Shown piece after piece: positions 12,481 to 24,094 of a stretch of DNA of 64,000 nt (the stretch's first letter is position 1; each line of letters opens with the position of its first letter). The notes beneath the pieces were generated by a model that saw only the letters and a program-made list of their open reading frames with translations, had not been told where the DNA came from and did not search any database. The stretch spans positions 310,001 to 374,000 of the forward strand of contig JALMGJ010000063.1 in the NCBI GenBank assembly GCA_023362775.1, in the 5' to 3' direction. Made by a program: the position numbers and the translations under genes. The DNA is from Charina bottae. Lineage: Eukaryota > Chordata > Lepidosauria > Squamata > Charinaidae.

Positions 12481-13734
12481 GCTTCCCAAGCCGAGCCCGC
12501 AAGGAAGAAGGCAAGAGACGTGAAGCCTCTTGGATGGGCTTCCCTCGCCCGCTCCCGCTGCTGCAGCGTTGCTGCGCGGATGCGAATGCGCCTCGGTTAC
12601 TTTTCGGAGCTCTGGTGAGTGGTGGGGAGGCGGGGTGTACGTGGCAGGCCGGCGGGAGCTGTCCGAGGTCCTGAACCTCTGCCTTGATCCTTAAACGTTC
12701 TCCAGCTGGCTCCGGAGAGGGAGCTGTCCAGGCTACAGTCCCACAGCTTGTGACTTGTGGCGACTCGCGCCACGGAAAGTTGAACTTCAAAGGGCCAATG
12801 CCAGAGGTGCCTGGTAAAGCATCTGCTTCGGATTGAAACCTCTACCAGTGCTGCTTCCTTGCTTCCTTTCCCCATCCACTCCCCCAGATCATTGTCTTCA
12901 TCAGGCAGCTCCAATTGTGTTGAAGAAGTCCAACTACGCATCCTTCTGCCTCCATCCTTCCTCCAGAGAACGCCTCTTTTATTAATTTCACAAGATAGCA
13001 AAGTTTGAAATACTCTTTCATGATCCTGTTTAGGATAGTGCCCCTCCTCCTATCCAGCAAAAAAAAAAAAAAAAAACATCTGTTAAAATGCTGCTTGCTA
13101 AGACTGCAGAGCATCAGGATACTTTTGAGTGATAATGAGTGCCTGCCTACTGCCCTTCTGAAAATTGGTGGATGTTAGCCAGATTTTGAGGTTATGTACC
13201 TTAAACATAACCTTATAATATGCTTATGAAACTCTCCAATAATGCAGAAAATTTATATTAGTGAGACAGGAAGAAGCTGAAAGATCAACAGAGGTGTGCA
13301 AAGGGAAATAATGTGTAGAGGGGGAAAATGGTATTCACTGATCTGAAACTAAATGGGGTAAGGTGCCCTTCCAAATCCCCCCCCCTCTCTCTCATACATA
13401 TACTCTCTCATACACTTATTCAGATAGATATACTTGGCTTATAGAGAAATAAAGGAGGTAAACCCAGAAGACAGTGCAGTTTATCAATTTAAATTGAGAC
13501 TGTGGTCTTCAAACTTTGTTCCAAAGATATAACATAATGCTTTGGGATCTATACATTCATTCTCTTACACTGTCAGATCGGCTCTGTATCTACTCCACAG
13601 TATAAAGTATATCACTGAGCTCAATAAGGCTTATTGCCAGAGAACTGCATATACACTTGCAGCTGTGGTCATTTCTGATCCATTACAAAAAGAAACATGC
13701 GTACACACGGATACCTCATGATTAGAGTTTGAAC

Positions 13735-13901
13735 TAGAACCCAGCAAATCCAGGTCCAACTTTCCAATTGACTATGGAGCTCACTGGGTGTCTTTGGGCC
13801 AGTCACATTCTCACAATCCTTTTTTACAGGATTGTTGTAGCGACAATAATGTGAAGGGTGATAAAATGCAAGTCACCCTGTAGTCCTTAGCTGAAAGACA
13901 G
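13735..13901 (+). repeat. Ancient MIR-like CORE-SINE
   Basis: The sequence contains a degenerate B-box region, then CTGGGTGTCTTTGGGCCAGTCACA and a TTTTTACAGGATTGTTGT segment. These match the order of the CORE consensus (GGGTGACCTTGGGCCAGTCAC, then TCACAGGGTTGTTGT) seen in younger copies in this window. Confidence 0.55.
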
Positions 13902-13918
13902 CTATAAATATGATTAAT

Positions 13919-13988
13919 GGCTTTTTTATTTTAACTTCTTTTATACTTGGTATGGTCAAAAGACTAAATCAATAAAGTATCTATCTAT
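13919..13988 (+). mobile_element. 70-bp LINE 3'-end insertion with 17-bp TSD
   Basis: A short T-rich segment ending CAATAAAGTATCTATCTAT is flanked by the exact direct repeat ctataaatatgattaat at 13902-13918 and 13989-14005. Tail plus TSD indicate target-primed retrotransposition of a severely 5'-truncated LINE. The source family is not certain. Confidence 0.75.
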
Positions 13989-16506
13989 CTATAAATATGA
14001 TTAATACAATAAAATAACCACCAGGCCAGCCTTTGCGCTTATAGAAGTTGCTGCACTAGTCTAATCACTACCTTTGAGGTTTATCTCCATAGATTTTTCT
14101 GAGGGAAGCTGATGTGATCATGGAAACAAACCAACACAGTAAGCCAGGATATATGAAGAGCCTTGCTCAGTAGAGTGGCTCCTCCTTCCCACAATGACCA
14201 CTCCCTAAATTGACTCATACCCCACCCTCCTGTGGGTATAAACTTATGGGATCCATGTCCATAGAATCAAAGTGTTATTCAAATCATTACTACTAATAAA
14301 TATTCTGGCACTCTCAGGACCAAATTTAAAGTACTCGTTAATATTTCTTAATTTTTAAAATCTTTATTACAATATACCCACTCTTCTGAAACATATACTG
14401 TATATTAGAGGTATGTAACTTGGTTTCCAAAGAATTTCTTTCACACCAAGCAGGGCACTTGGCAGAATTTTAAAAAGGCACATAGCTTTTGAAAATGTAG
14501 TTCTCTAAAGCTACAGTCCTGTGCATATCTTACTGGGGAGCATCCCAATCAACCAAATATGCAACACATAGCTATGGAGTTGTACTATGCTTCTACCTGG
14601 GAAGAAATGCCACTAAACTCAGTAGAATTTATTTTTAAACAGGGGTGCATAGCATTGGACTGGGAAATATAAAACGTTATATTTAATTTTGTGGGTGTAA
14701 TACATTGTTCTTTGCTCTGTCTGAGCACTCACCAGTAGAAGAAAGCAATTGCTATAAGACCTAAAATTATATCAGGGCATCAAATCTAGCACTTCATAAA
14801 TGTTACATCTAGCATAGAGTGAAAATCCAAAATAAGCCTTCAGACTGTTATTATGAACAAAATAACCAGATTTCCCTCTACCCACCCCCATGTTTCGCCA
14901 CTGAGCATTTGCTTTTCTGCAGCAGACATTAGGAAGCTGAAGTCTTGCTGCAGCCCAGAGCTGCAGGAGAACAATCCAGTTCAATGAATTTTGAAGTTCA
15001 TTGATCCTAAATATATAATGGGTTAGAATTAGCTGTTGTCATAATAAATGAGACAGACTAATAATCAGTTATTCATCCTGGGGTATATAATCATCACCTT
15101 ATGATGCATTGTATTAAAAAAAAAGTGTAACCCTCCTGAATTCAGGAATTCCAAATGAGTATAAAAAATAAAACAGGGAAAAGAGCCATCTAACATGGTA
15201 CTCATGTCTAGGGCAAATGCCTTCTCTTTATTTCCGCTTTCCCATGCAATATGCCTATTAAACCTTGGAGCAGTTTTTTCCCCTAATAGTTCTATTTAAA
15301 GGATTTCCCAGCATCTAAAATGAATAATTTAGCATAAATGCATAAAATGCTTGCAAACATATATACTAACGTATTTAACATGTTCTTTTTAAAAATGTTT
15401 ACACATGATTGTTGAAGTATAGCAAATTAAATTTTCAAGTATATGAAGCATGGAACAAAAAATTGGAGTGTCCAATATTCTAATTTTAACTGAATTATTT
15501 TGACATCTATATTTCATATTACTATAAGATAAAATTCTGATTAACAATTATCTTTTTGTGTATATTGCGTGCCTATGTTTCTTTTGTGAAAGAAATTGGC
15601 AGGTTATTGTTAGTGGTGTGGTGCTCAAAATGCCTTATTTGTCCATATGACATGGTGAAATACTGTGGTAGATCATTTATTTATTTTTTTGGAAATTATG
15701 TCACGTAATTTTTTTGTTTTGCAACTTTTAATGATCTTGTAGATGTTTCTTTAATCCATCTGCAGTTTGAAATCAACAGAAACAATGCAAGTGACAAGGG
15801 CATGTTTTCATGACTGCAAAGAGATTGATATGATCATGGTCCAAAGGCTTTGCTTCTCTTTCTGTATTTGAATGAGCATTCTGGCATCAGGAGTTCCATT
15901 TGGAAGACTGCTTAAACATCTGGACTGCACACAATATTGCTCAGTATTGCTAAGTGACCTGCTAACAATTCTGTAAATGGCATGGAACAATATCTAGGGT
16001 TAGATTTTGTTTAAAATATATGTGATTTCCCCTCCTTTTTTTGGTATGCTCTTTATAGAAATAAATAGCTTTAAAATTTAAAGAAAATCAATGCTTGAAA
16101 AATAAAAATGCAAATCATCAAAGCCTAATTAAGAAACCAGAAAATTCCTTAGAACAGTATTGCTTTTGTTGTATTTGTATATACTATTGCTGACTGGTCA
16201 GAAACTGAAAATAAATGCTACCATTGCTACTACTTGGAACTGTGGTGGCCAAATCAAGGCTCCTCCTTAATCATTAAAGTCAGAATGCTTTGAAGAAAGA
16301 AAGCCAAGAGCATTGGACAGAGATGTTCCAAGCCATGCCAATTTGTACTGCAAATGGGACAGAAGGAAATTAACAATGGAGAAGCACATCTGAGCACCAG
16401 TACTTTCATACTCTATTGTTGTGAATGACAACCATTATTATATCATAACCCTTTAGCGATTTTCAGTCTCTGGTGGAATTTGGTGACTCAGCCAATTCCT
16501 TTCTTA

Positions 16507-16588
16507 GGAAGGAAGGAAGGAAGGAAGGAAGGAAGGAAGGAAGGAAGGAAGGAAGGAAGGAAGGAAGGAAGGAAGAAGGAAGGAAGGA
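16507..16588. repeat. (GGAA)n microsatellite
   Basis: A run of about 20 GGAA units with one interruption near 16574. The minus-strand open frame across it is a poly-(LPSF) artefact. Confidence 0.97.
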
Positions 16589-17378
16589 ATGACAGGGGGA
16601 AAAGAACAAGCAAAGCAGCCCTATTTCCTTCAAAAAAATAGATGTTAAAATTATATTCACTAACAAGTGTTCAGATTGCTTTGGATACCCTGTGTATTCA
16701 GCCCAGAATATTTCCATGGTTCTTTTAAATCCAACCTTAAAATTAATATTCAATTCTTCCTTCAAGGAACTCAAAGAAACATACATGCTTCCCTCCTGTT
16801 CTTCCTCTTACAACAATGTGAAGAGGATTAGGCCAAGAGAATATGATTAATTTAAGATGGTGGAATGAGTGTCATAGTCCAACCCCAACCATATGATTCA
16901 GTCTACTTCAAATCTCTCTGCTGGGGCAAATCTACACAGAAACCACAGTAATGAGTTAAAGAAGAGTGAAAGAAGGTGATTTTCATGCTTTTGTCACACC
17001 AAAATAATATTATGGTCAAAGAAGAATCAACAGTTTAAAAATAGCTCTGGATTGATACTACTGTTGTCAAACACCTGAGAATACTTCATTTTTATATAAG
17101 CAATCAGAACTGAAGTTCATAGATATCATGGAAGTTTAATATGCATCACTCCTGGGAAAATCTACACCTTGTGATGAGAACAGTTAATCTGTTCTCATTT
17201 TCATTTTCTTTAGTGCACTTCAGGAAGTTTCTTCGTTTTCAAGGGAAGGAATATTTTTAATATTAATGGTGGAATACTCAAGTAAGTGAAGTAACTAAGA
17301 TCTGGAGTTATGAATAAATTCACAAAAATCTGTACTTTCAACTGAAACATAAATTTAAGCTCTTGTAGTTCATAAAAG

Positions 17379-17735
17379 AGAGCCAGTTTGGTCTAGTGGT
17401 TAAGGCACCAGGCTAGAAACCAGGAGGCCGTGAGTTCTAGTCCCTCCTTAGGCATGAAAGCTGGCTGGGTGACCTTGGGCCAGTCACTCTCTCTCAGCCC
17501 TAGGAAGGAGCCAATGGCAAACCAGGAGACTGAGAGTTCTAGTCCCGCCTTAGGCATAAAAGCCGGCTGGGTGACCTTGGGCCAGTCACTCTCTCTCAGC
17601 CCAGCTCACCTCACAGGGTGGTTGTTGTGGGGAAAATAGGAGGAGGAAAGAGTATTAGGTATGTTTGCTGCCTTGAGTTATTTATAAAAATAATAAAGGC
17701 GGGATAGAAAATAAATAAGTAAAAAAATAATGCTG
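17379..17735 (+). repeat. CORE-SINE with an internal tandem duplication
   Basis: The tRNA-derived head (GAGCCAGTTTGGTCTAGTGG) is followed by the core GGGTGACCTTGGGCCAGTCAC, then CTCACAGGGTGGTTGTTGTGG and a 3' end GGCGGGATAGAAAATAAATAAG. The middle segment starting AAACCAGGAG occurs twice, from 17417 and 17519, a period of 102 bp. This copy is therefore about 100 bp longer than a normal one. Confidence 0.85.
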
Positions 17736-18217
17736 AAAACATAATAAAATCTTGCTTTAGCATCCTGAATGCAAGCTTCTTTTCTTCTAGTTGTCATCTG
17801 CAAGCAGATTCTGAGTATAAATAGTCTCATTCCCTGAGTGGAAATCTAATGCCATCAGAGGAAAAACACAGGCCATTAAAACAAAGCATTTTTATAGCTA
17901 CATTTGGTGCAGGAAACACAGGTTCTGATGTCAGCCATTTACAGATCAGTAGACATTTTGTGTAAGCAATGGAGTGCTTAATGTGTTGGTTAATGTATGT
18001 AGGGAATTGTTATCACACGGACGGTCAGGAGCTGAAATGAAGAAAAGGAGGAAGAGGAAGGAGAAGCTGCTTTAATAAACTCCCTGGTTTTTTCACTATG
18101 TAGTTTACTAAAATGGCATCCTCTGTATAAAAGACCTACTATAAATTCACCAAATCTCTCTGTGTGCGCGCTGTGGGGGAGTGTATTTGAGTGGAGCAAC
18201 ATGCCAGCCGAGGCAAT

Positions 18218-18360
18218 ATTTATTTATTTATTTATTTAGTATCCCGCCTTTATTATTTTTATAAATAACTCAAGGCGGCGAACATACCGAATACTCCTTC
18301 CTCCTCCTATTTTCCCCATAACAACAACCCTGTGAGGTGAGTTGGGCTGAGAGTCCTCTT
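18218..18360 (-). repeat. CORE-SINE, 3' half only
   Basis: In reverse orientation it carries the same 3' part as the copy at 17379-17735: AACAACCCTGTGAGGTGAG and CCCGCCTTTATTATTTTTAT, then (TTTA)n. The tRNA head is missing. Confidence 0.8.
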
Positions 18361-18540
18361 CCATAGAGTCTACTATTATTTCAGCTGATTTGTTTGCTAA
18401 GACCCACCACTCAAAGTCATTCTGATTTGGGTGTGGTACCCCTGGTTGTGAACTTATATTGAGAGCCAGGCTTTCTCAACCATGGCTATCTGCAGTTCCA
18501 AGAAGGGAAAGGATTCTGGCTAGATGGTTACAAAGGATAG

Positions 18541-18600
18541 GTAAAGGTTTTCCCCTGCACAGTCGTGTCTGACTCTAGGGGGCGATGCTCATCTCCAAAG
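18541..18600 (-). mobile_element. 60-bp Sauria-type SINE stub with perfect TSD
   Basis: Only the BovB-like 3' end of the SINE is present (AGAGTCAGACACGACTGTGC on the minus strand, ending with the CCTTTAC-type tail). It is flanked by the exact 11-bp repeat acaaaggatag at 18530-18540 and 18601-18611. Confidence 0.85.
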
Positions 18601-20636
18601 ACAAAGGATAGTCTTGGATAATTATTTTCATCATCTTCAAGAGACAAGACAAACTTTCTTTCAAACTACTAATCAGATCCAGGCCAGGATTCCTCATCAG
18701 CTTTTCTCCACCTTTCATTCCTCATTGTTACCATTTACCTCTGTAGTAGGGAATATTCTGTCTCTTAGCTCTGCTCTTTCAGCTGACAGGTTGGGAGAAT
18801 TTTTCTCTAATAAAAGTGGAACATATTGTTTATTTTTGATTATCCTTCCATTCTCATTTGTGCTTCTCCCCTTATTTGTCTCAAGGCTCCCGTAGTGTCC
18901 CGGTTTCCTCTGCCCACAGTCTCAGGGTCTTGACTGATGATCAGTTGACTTTGCACCCATTTATTGATCTTACAGATGTGGGATTTATTTGTACCATATA
19001 TAGAGATCTTAATTAGCAGAGCAATTCTAAGTGGCAGAGATTCCATCACCTCCAAACTCCTGCCACTCAGATGGTGGCATGTCTTCTTTTCCTCTTTCCC
19101 CCCTTCCCCCTCCTTTTTAAACACTTCCTTTTAAAACCAAGGAAGCATAAATTAACCTCAAACTGATTCAGAGCTCTGTAAGAAAAACAAGGGTTTTTTT
19201 TGGATCAGCAAATCAACAGTAGATATTTTAGATGGTGCAATAGTTGTTCACAAACCATTTAAGGGTATACACCTGGGATAGTTTTCCAACAACTATTTTC
19301 CCCAAGCTGTGAAAAACTTGAGTCATTAAATTTTCAGATCAGTTGGTTGGAAGAAAAATTAGGTACAGCAGTATGTAGGAGATCTGCCAAAGGCTGAAGG
19401 TAGATTGTTCATTGTCATTAAATGCTTTCTTAGTAATAGAAGATGCCAAATAATCAGGAATTCACTCAGCTCTCAAACTGGACTAACTTCAACCAAATAT
19501 TTTACATGGAAACTTTTAATGAGCTGTGTTTGTACACATCGATTCATGATTAAAATATCCATGGTTTAAAAAAATATTAACACAATTATCTAAGTACATA
19601 TAATATTTTGAGTCCCAAACTAGCCATTCACGTGCCTTAGCATGTTATTCAAAACCATTAGCATTTAAAACTATATGATTTCTCTCTTTTTTTGCTTACC
19701 TTCATTTGTCCTTCTATTGCCGTGCCTCCCCCATGCTGTTTCATGATCTTATAAACAGGGAAGAGATGAAGAAAAACGTATTTTAGGTAGGACTTTTTTT
19801 TTAACCTTTGAGCCAATTTGAGATCCTACCAACCAATGGAATGCCTCTGGAACAAGGAGACTGAAGTAGCAGTGTAGATGATGATGGGGGTGGAATTTTT
19901 CTTTCCCATGGTTTTTTATAAATGCATTTCCCTATTAGTGGGGCCTGTAATTCAGTTCCTGTTCTCCTTAGGTGTGTAGTTGTCTGTGCACATGAGGGAG
20001 ACAGAGAGAATGTGCATTTTGGTAATATCATCCTTGATACTGATGATACACTAACCCAGTCACATCTCCAATCAATCCATGTTAGACCAGGCCTCTGAGT
20101 TCTGTGAAGGAGAAGCTGGCTTCTTCAGCTGCTCTTTCCAGCTCTTCTTCTTGGAGAACTAACCACAGGGAAAAATTGACGGGGCTTTGGTGTTCCTACA
20201 GCACAGATGATTGGGTGGACTTAGATGATTATAGATGGCTGTTGGGGGGCACATTTAATCTCTGGAGGAGTTACTTCACCACTTTTAAATATTTGCACAG
20301 CACAGAAACCCGTTTCCCACTGTCTCAGTTAAGTGAGAACCAAACTGTGGAAGTGACCGCAGCACTTCAGTTGCAAAAGGCACCAGCAGAAAATATGGTG
20401 GTAACCTGCCCACCCCATTTGGTGCCCATGTCAATGTCAGTTGCAATGGAAGGAGGAGAGAGAAAAAGAGCAACCATTATATTAAAAAGGGTGCAATATT
20501 TATACAATGTTCTGGCCAAATATTCTCTTTTCTTCCCTAGAAGGTAAGAAAGAGAAAATCTCATATTTTTTTCTGAGGGCTGGGAAATAGGACATTTTTG
20601 CTCAGTTCTTGATTCAGAGAACCCCTTGAGTGTATC

Positions 20637-21056
20637 TGTCATGGCCCAGTAGAAAGGAGAGCAGAGCAGAGGTTCTATTAGGTTACTGCCAAGCAACAGA
20701 GTAAACATTCCGATGAGTGGCAGTTGGCTGCAGCCTATATAAGAGGCTTGGCTACCTCTGTTCTCTTGGCTGGAAACAACGTCTAGCTCAGGTGTGACCC
20801 CTGTGCAGGAATTTCACTCTTGAACCTTAGACCCTTGGACTGGCTGCCAACCTTGACCCAGCTCTTGAACCTTGGACCAACTTTAGACTTTGCAGGCAAG
20901 CCTTTGCTTTTGTTTGACTTTCCTGAATACACTGCTAACTCCTAATGGTAAAAGTCAAAAGATGGACAATTTAGGTAACATTGTTACCGGAAAATAAAAC
21001 TGATAATCTTCCAAGAAACCATCTATGTGTGCGAGGCTGAAACCTGAAGTAGGACA
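20637..21056 (+). mobile_element. Solo LTR, family A, copy 1
   Basis: The element is 420 bp, starts TGTCATGGCC and ends AGTAGGACA (TG...CA ends). It is flanked by the 5-bp TSD gtatc at 20632-20636 and 21057-21061. It has a TATA-like box (CCTATATAAGAGG, about 20733) and an AATAAA signal (about 20993), the layout of an LTR-retroelement LTR. It shares its length with the copy at 59677-60047. It contains an extra segment of about 40 bp (from 20939) that is absent from copy 2. No internal coding region remains. Confidence 0.88.
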
Positions 21057-21189
21057 GTATCTTCTGCCTCTAACCAATCCAAATGACTAACCAGATTTCC
21101 TTTTCCCAAAATGTTATCAGCAGCAGCCCATTCCTTTATTCATTCCTTACCACCCTACTTTACCTACAAGTAATTACAAGTAATTCTGC

Positions 21190-21730
21190 AAATTACTTGG
21201 GAAGATAGGCGGACTAATGTTAGCGTATTAGAAGAAGCGAAAACCACCGGCATTGAAACAATGATCATCCAACATCAACTTCGCTGGACCGGCCATGTTG
21301 TTCGAATGCCTGACCATCGTCTTCCAAAGCAGCTACTTTACTCCCAACTTAAGAATGGAAAACGGAATATTGGTGGACAGCAAAAGAGATTCAAAGACAC
21401 TCTCAAAGCTAATTTAAAAAAATGTAATATCAGCATTGAGAACTGGGAAGCCCTAACTCATGAGCGTTTCAATTGGAGGTCATCCTTTATTAATGGCGCT
21501 ATGGACTTTGAAGAAGCACGAGTACAGGGCGAAAGGGAGAAAAGAGCTAAAAGGCAGGCACGTCAGGCAAACCCTCATCATGACCGTCTCCCACCCGGAA
21601 ACCTATGCCCTCACTGTGGGAGGTTGTGCGGATCCAGAATTGGCCTTTATAGCCACTTACGGATCCACTGTTAAAATTTTACCTTTGGAAGACAATCTTA
21701 CTCGGCTACGAGTGATCGCCAATGACTTTT
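21190..21730 (+). mobile_element. LINE ORF2 C-terminal fragment with zinc finger
   Basis: The open frame at 21261-21674 encodes QLRWTGHVVRMPDHRLPKQL near its start and a C-terminal CCHH finger (CPHCGRLCGSRIGLYSHLRI, then H). This is a common arrangement at the end of a non-LTR retrotransposon ORF2. It continues into ACTCGGCTACGAGTGATCGCC, which resembles the 3' UTR of such elements. The clade was not assigned. The upstream RT and endonuclease parts are missing. Confidence 0.75.
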
Positions 21731-23779
21731 GTAGAATGAACTTGCAGCCTTTCACATCTCCAAAGCTTAAGCCATCATGGCACCATTGTTCCAGGTTCTT
21801 GTGCAATTTCTCTGGATAACACCACATTTTTCAAAGCATACACTTCAATTGTGCCTGCTAGGATACTGTGCCCAGGCATCTGACATACCAGGGAGAGACA
21901 CTATACTGTTTGCAGTGGGTAACTTTTAAATTAGGCAGTTGGTTCCAGGATAGGGTTTGGGCTCATGAAAAGAAAGAGCAGCCGCTCTAATTTCCTCTCT
22001 CAGTTCAGCTCAGAGTGCTGAGTGCACTTGTGACTGGGGTTATTGGCTTCTATTGACTGGAAGGTAGCAGTGATTTACAATGTAATTTCCAAAACCAATA
22101 GGGTGGAACTGAAGTGTCCATGTCTTCTCCAGACAGAAGGTGGCAAAAAGAATGGATTTTACCACTAGAGCAAGCAATACTACACTTTAATACAAGTAGT
22201 TTTCAAGTTTCTTTAAAAGCAATGGCCATAAGATGATTTTACCAGTTAAAAGTATGTCTGTACTTGGTTGTGGTAGTAGTAAGAACCATACATCTTTACT
22301 ACAGCATGCCTAGTTAAAAAAAAAGGGCAGTATAATCAAGCTGATTTGGGAAGGAGTAATAGATTGATAGAATGCTGCAATAATCAATATGGGAGTATAT
22401 AAGGCAAGTAGAAGATATGGAGTTCCCAGTTGGTGCAGGATGTTTTGTGAACAATGTCTCTACAAAGAGTGGTGAAAAAGTAATGTGCCTACAGCATATT
22501 AGATCAGAAGGGGGCAACTTGGGGGGATGGGGATACATTTAAAATATTAAGTACCTGGTGTGTACACTCACAGAAGGACTGCTGTGTCTTCATCTAAAAG
22601 AATTAGATTTTCTTTTATAAACCAAACTCACAGGATTATGATCCGGGAAAGTCTTTGGTAATCTCTCTACTTAAGAAACCTTAGTAGCCAAGTTCTTTGA
22701 AATCCAAACCATGTCTATTCTTGAAAAGGATCTATGTCTTTCAGAAAAGTAGGTGTACTCTCTTGAATTGCCATGTTTCTGTCTCCATATATCAACCAGC
22801 CCTAAATTGTCCATCTTTTGACTTTTGCCATTAGGAGGACATGACCTGAGAGTTGGGTGGCATGGATATTTGTGGTACGATAAAGTCAAGGTTAATGTGG
22901 ATTTTAAAAATCATTCTGTTAAGGCGTGCCATATTGAGAATATGGAATAGATACAAACCCAGGTTGTGCCTGAAAACACCTTTGTGGATCTCAGCACAAG
23001 AAGCATTTTATAGACACGAAATAATAAGCAAACACAAATTGTTAACTTATCACGAGACACTAAAATTTTGTCAATGTGAATGTAAAATAAAATCAAGAGA
23101 AGAACTGGTGGCAGAGGGATATAGTTGTCAATTGTTCTCTTATTTACAATTATTAGAAAGATTTAAGTAGACAAAAGAATGTATGGTTTTGAACATTGTT
23201 AAGACTGAGTTTGAAATAGAATTGTGTACAAATTATGAACATGTAATTGCTAAAATGTATAAACTTTTATTGAAATTTGAAACAGAAGAACAAGTGAAAG
23301 AATGTATGATAAAGTGGGCTAAAATTTTTGGTTATAATATACAGATGGAACAATGGGAAAATATGTGGCTGAAAGGATTAAAATTTACACTATGTTATAA
23401 TTTTAAAGATGATTTTTATAAAATGATGTACCATTGGTATATGTCACCAGAGAAATTTCTCTAGAATGTATAAAAAAACCTAGAAAATTCTGGATTGAAA
23501 TACATACACTGATTCAGAGGATTTTAAAGATTAATATACAATTGAGACCAGAGGTCTTTCTTTTGGGATTGTTGGACAAACAGTTGGAAAAAAGTTATGG
23601 AACTTTGTTTTTGTACATGATAACTGCAGCAAGATTATTGTATGAACAAAGATGGAAAGATTCAGCATTACCCACAATGGAGGAATGGTTGGTGAAGATG
23701 ATGGAACTTGCTAAATTAACTTCTTTGATCAGAGAAAAGGCAGTATCTACATTTATTGCTGACTGGAAACCCCTTATAG

Positions 23780-24094
23780 CAGAACTTTCCAAACTGTGTG
23801 TTGGGACACATTAGTGTGTCGGCTGCAGTGTCTGGGTATGTCGTGGCTGCTGCTGCCTCCAAGCCCTGCCAGGATTCCACGCAGGTCCTAGTGCCTGCCT
23901 TGTGCCTGGCTGCCTCCAAGCCTGCTGTGATTCCACGCAGGTCCTAGTGCCTGCCTTGTGCCTGGCTGCCTCCAAGCCTGCTGTGATTCCACGCAGGTCC
24001 TAGTGCCTGCCTTGTGCCCTACTGTAAGAGTGTGTCGCAAAATGATGCATGTCTAAAAAGTGTGTCACCAACATGAAAAGTTTGGAAAGCTCTG
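23780..24094 (+). mobile_element. Non-autonomous hAT element with internal minisatellite
   Basis: The element is 315 bp with terminal inverted repeats CAGAACTTTCCAAACT and AGTTTGGAAAGCTCTG, flanked by the 8-bp TSD ccttatag at 23772-23779 and 24095-24102. An 8-bp TSD and CAG-starting TIRs are typical of hAT. The interior (23873 to about 24024) is a 56-bp tandem repeat. It inserted into the L1 ORF2 frame, which it ends. Confidence 0.9.
23873..24024 (+). repeat. 56-bp minisatellite, about 2.7 copies
   Basis: The unit begins GATTCCACGCAGGTCCTAGT and recurs from 23873, 23929 and 23985 with no differences seen between the first two. A partial, more diverged unit precedes it (from about 23849). It lies wholly inside the hAT element. 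Confidence 0.92.

Larger units (their letters stand above)
9620..12780. promoter_or_regulatory. LAMP5: CpG-rich region over the 5' half of LAMP5 (probable CpG island promoter)
   Basis: Dense CG dinucleotides and GC-rich sequence cover about 9620-11110 (exons 3 and 4 and flanks) and about 12360-12780 (exon 1 and upstream). The AT-rich intron 2 with a CT/CA microsatellite separates them. The surrounding tens of kilobases are AT-rich. This fits an island promoter for LAMP5. No TATA box or start site could be placed with confidence. Confidence 0.6.

Noticed and set aside
16463..16786. Minus-strand frame with repeated LPSF
   Set aside because: Translation of the (GGAA)n microsatellite.
20104..20547. 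A 147-codon plus-strand open frame
   Set aside because: No recognisable motif, no splice context, and it lies in repeat-rich intergenic DNA beside a solo LTR.
21261..21674. Zinc-finger-containing frame as a host gene
   Set aside because: The C-terminal finger after an LRWTGHVVRMP block is a LINE ORF2 end. It has no introns, no upstream exons, and is embedded in repeats.
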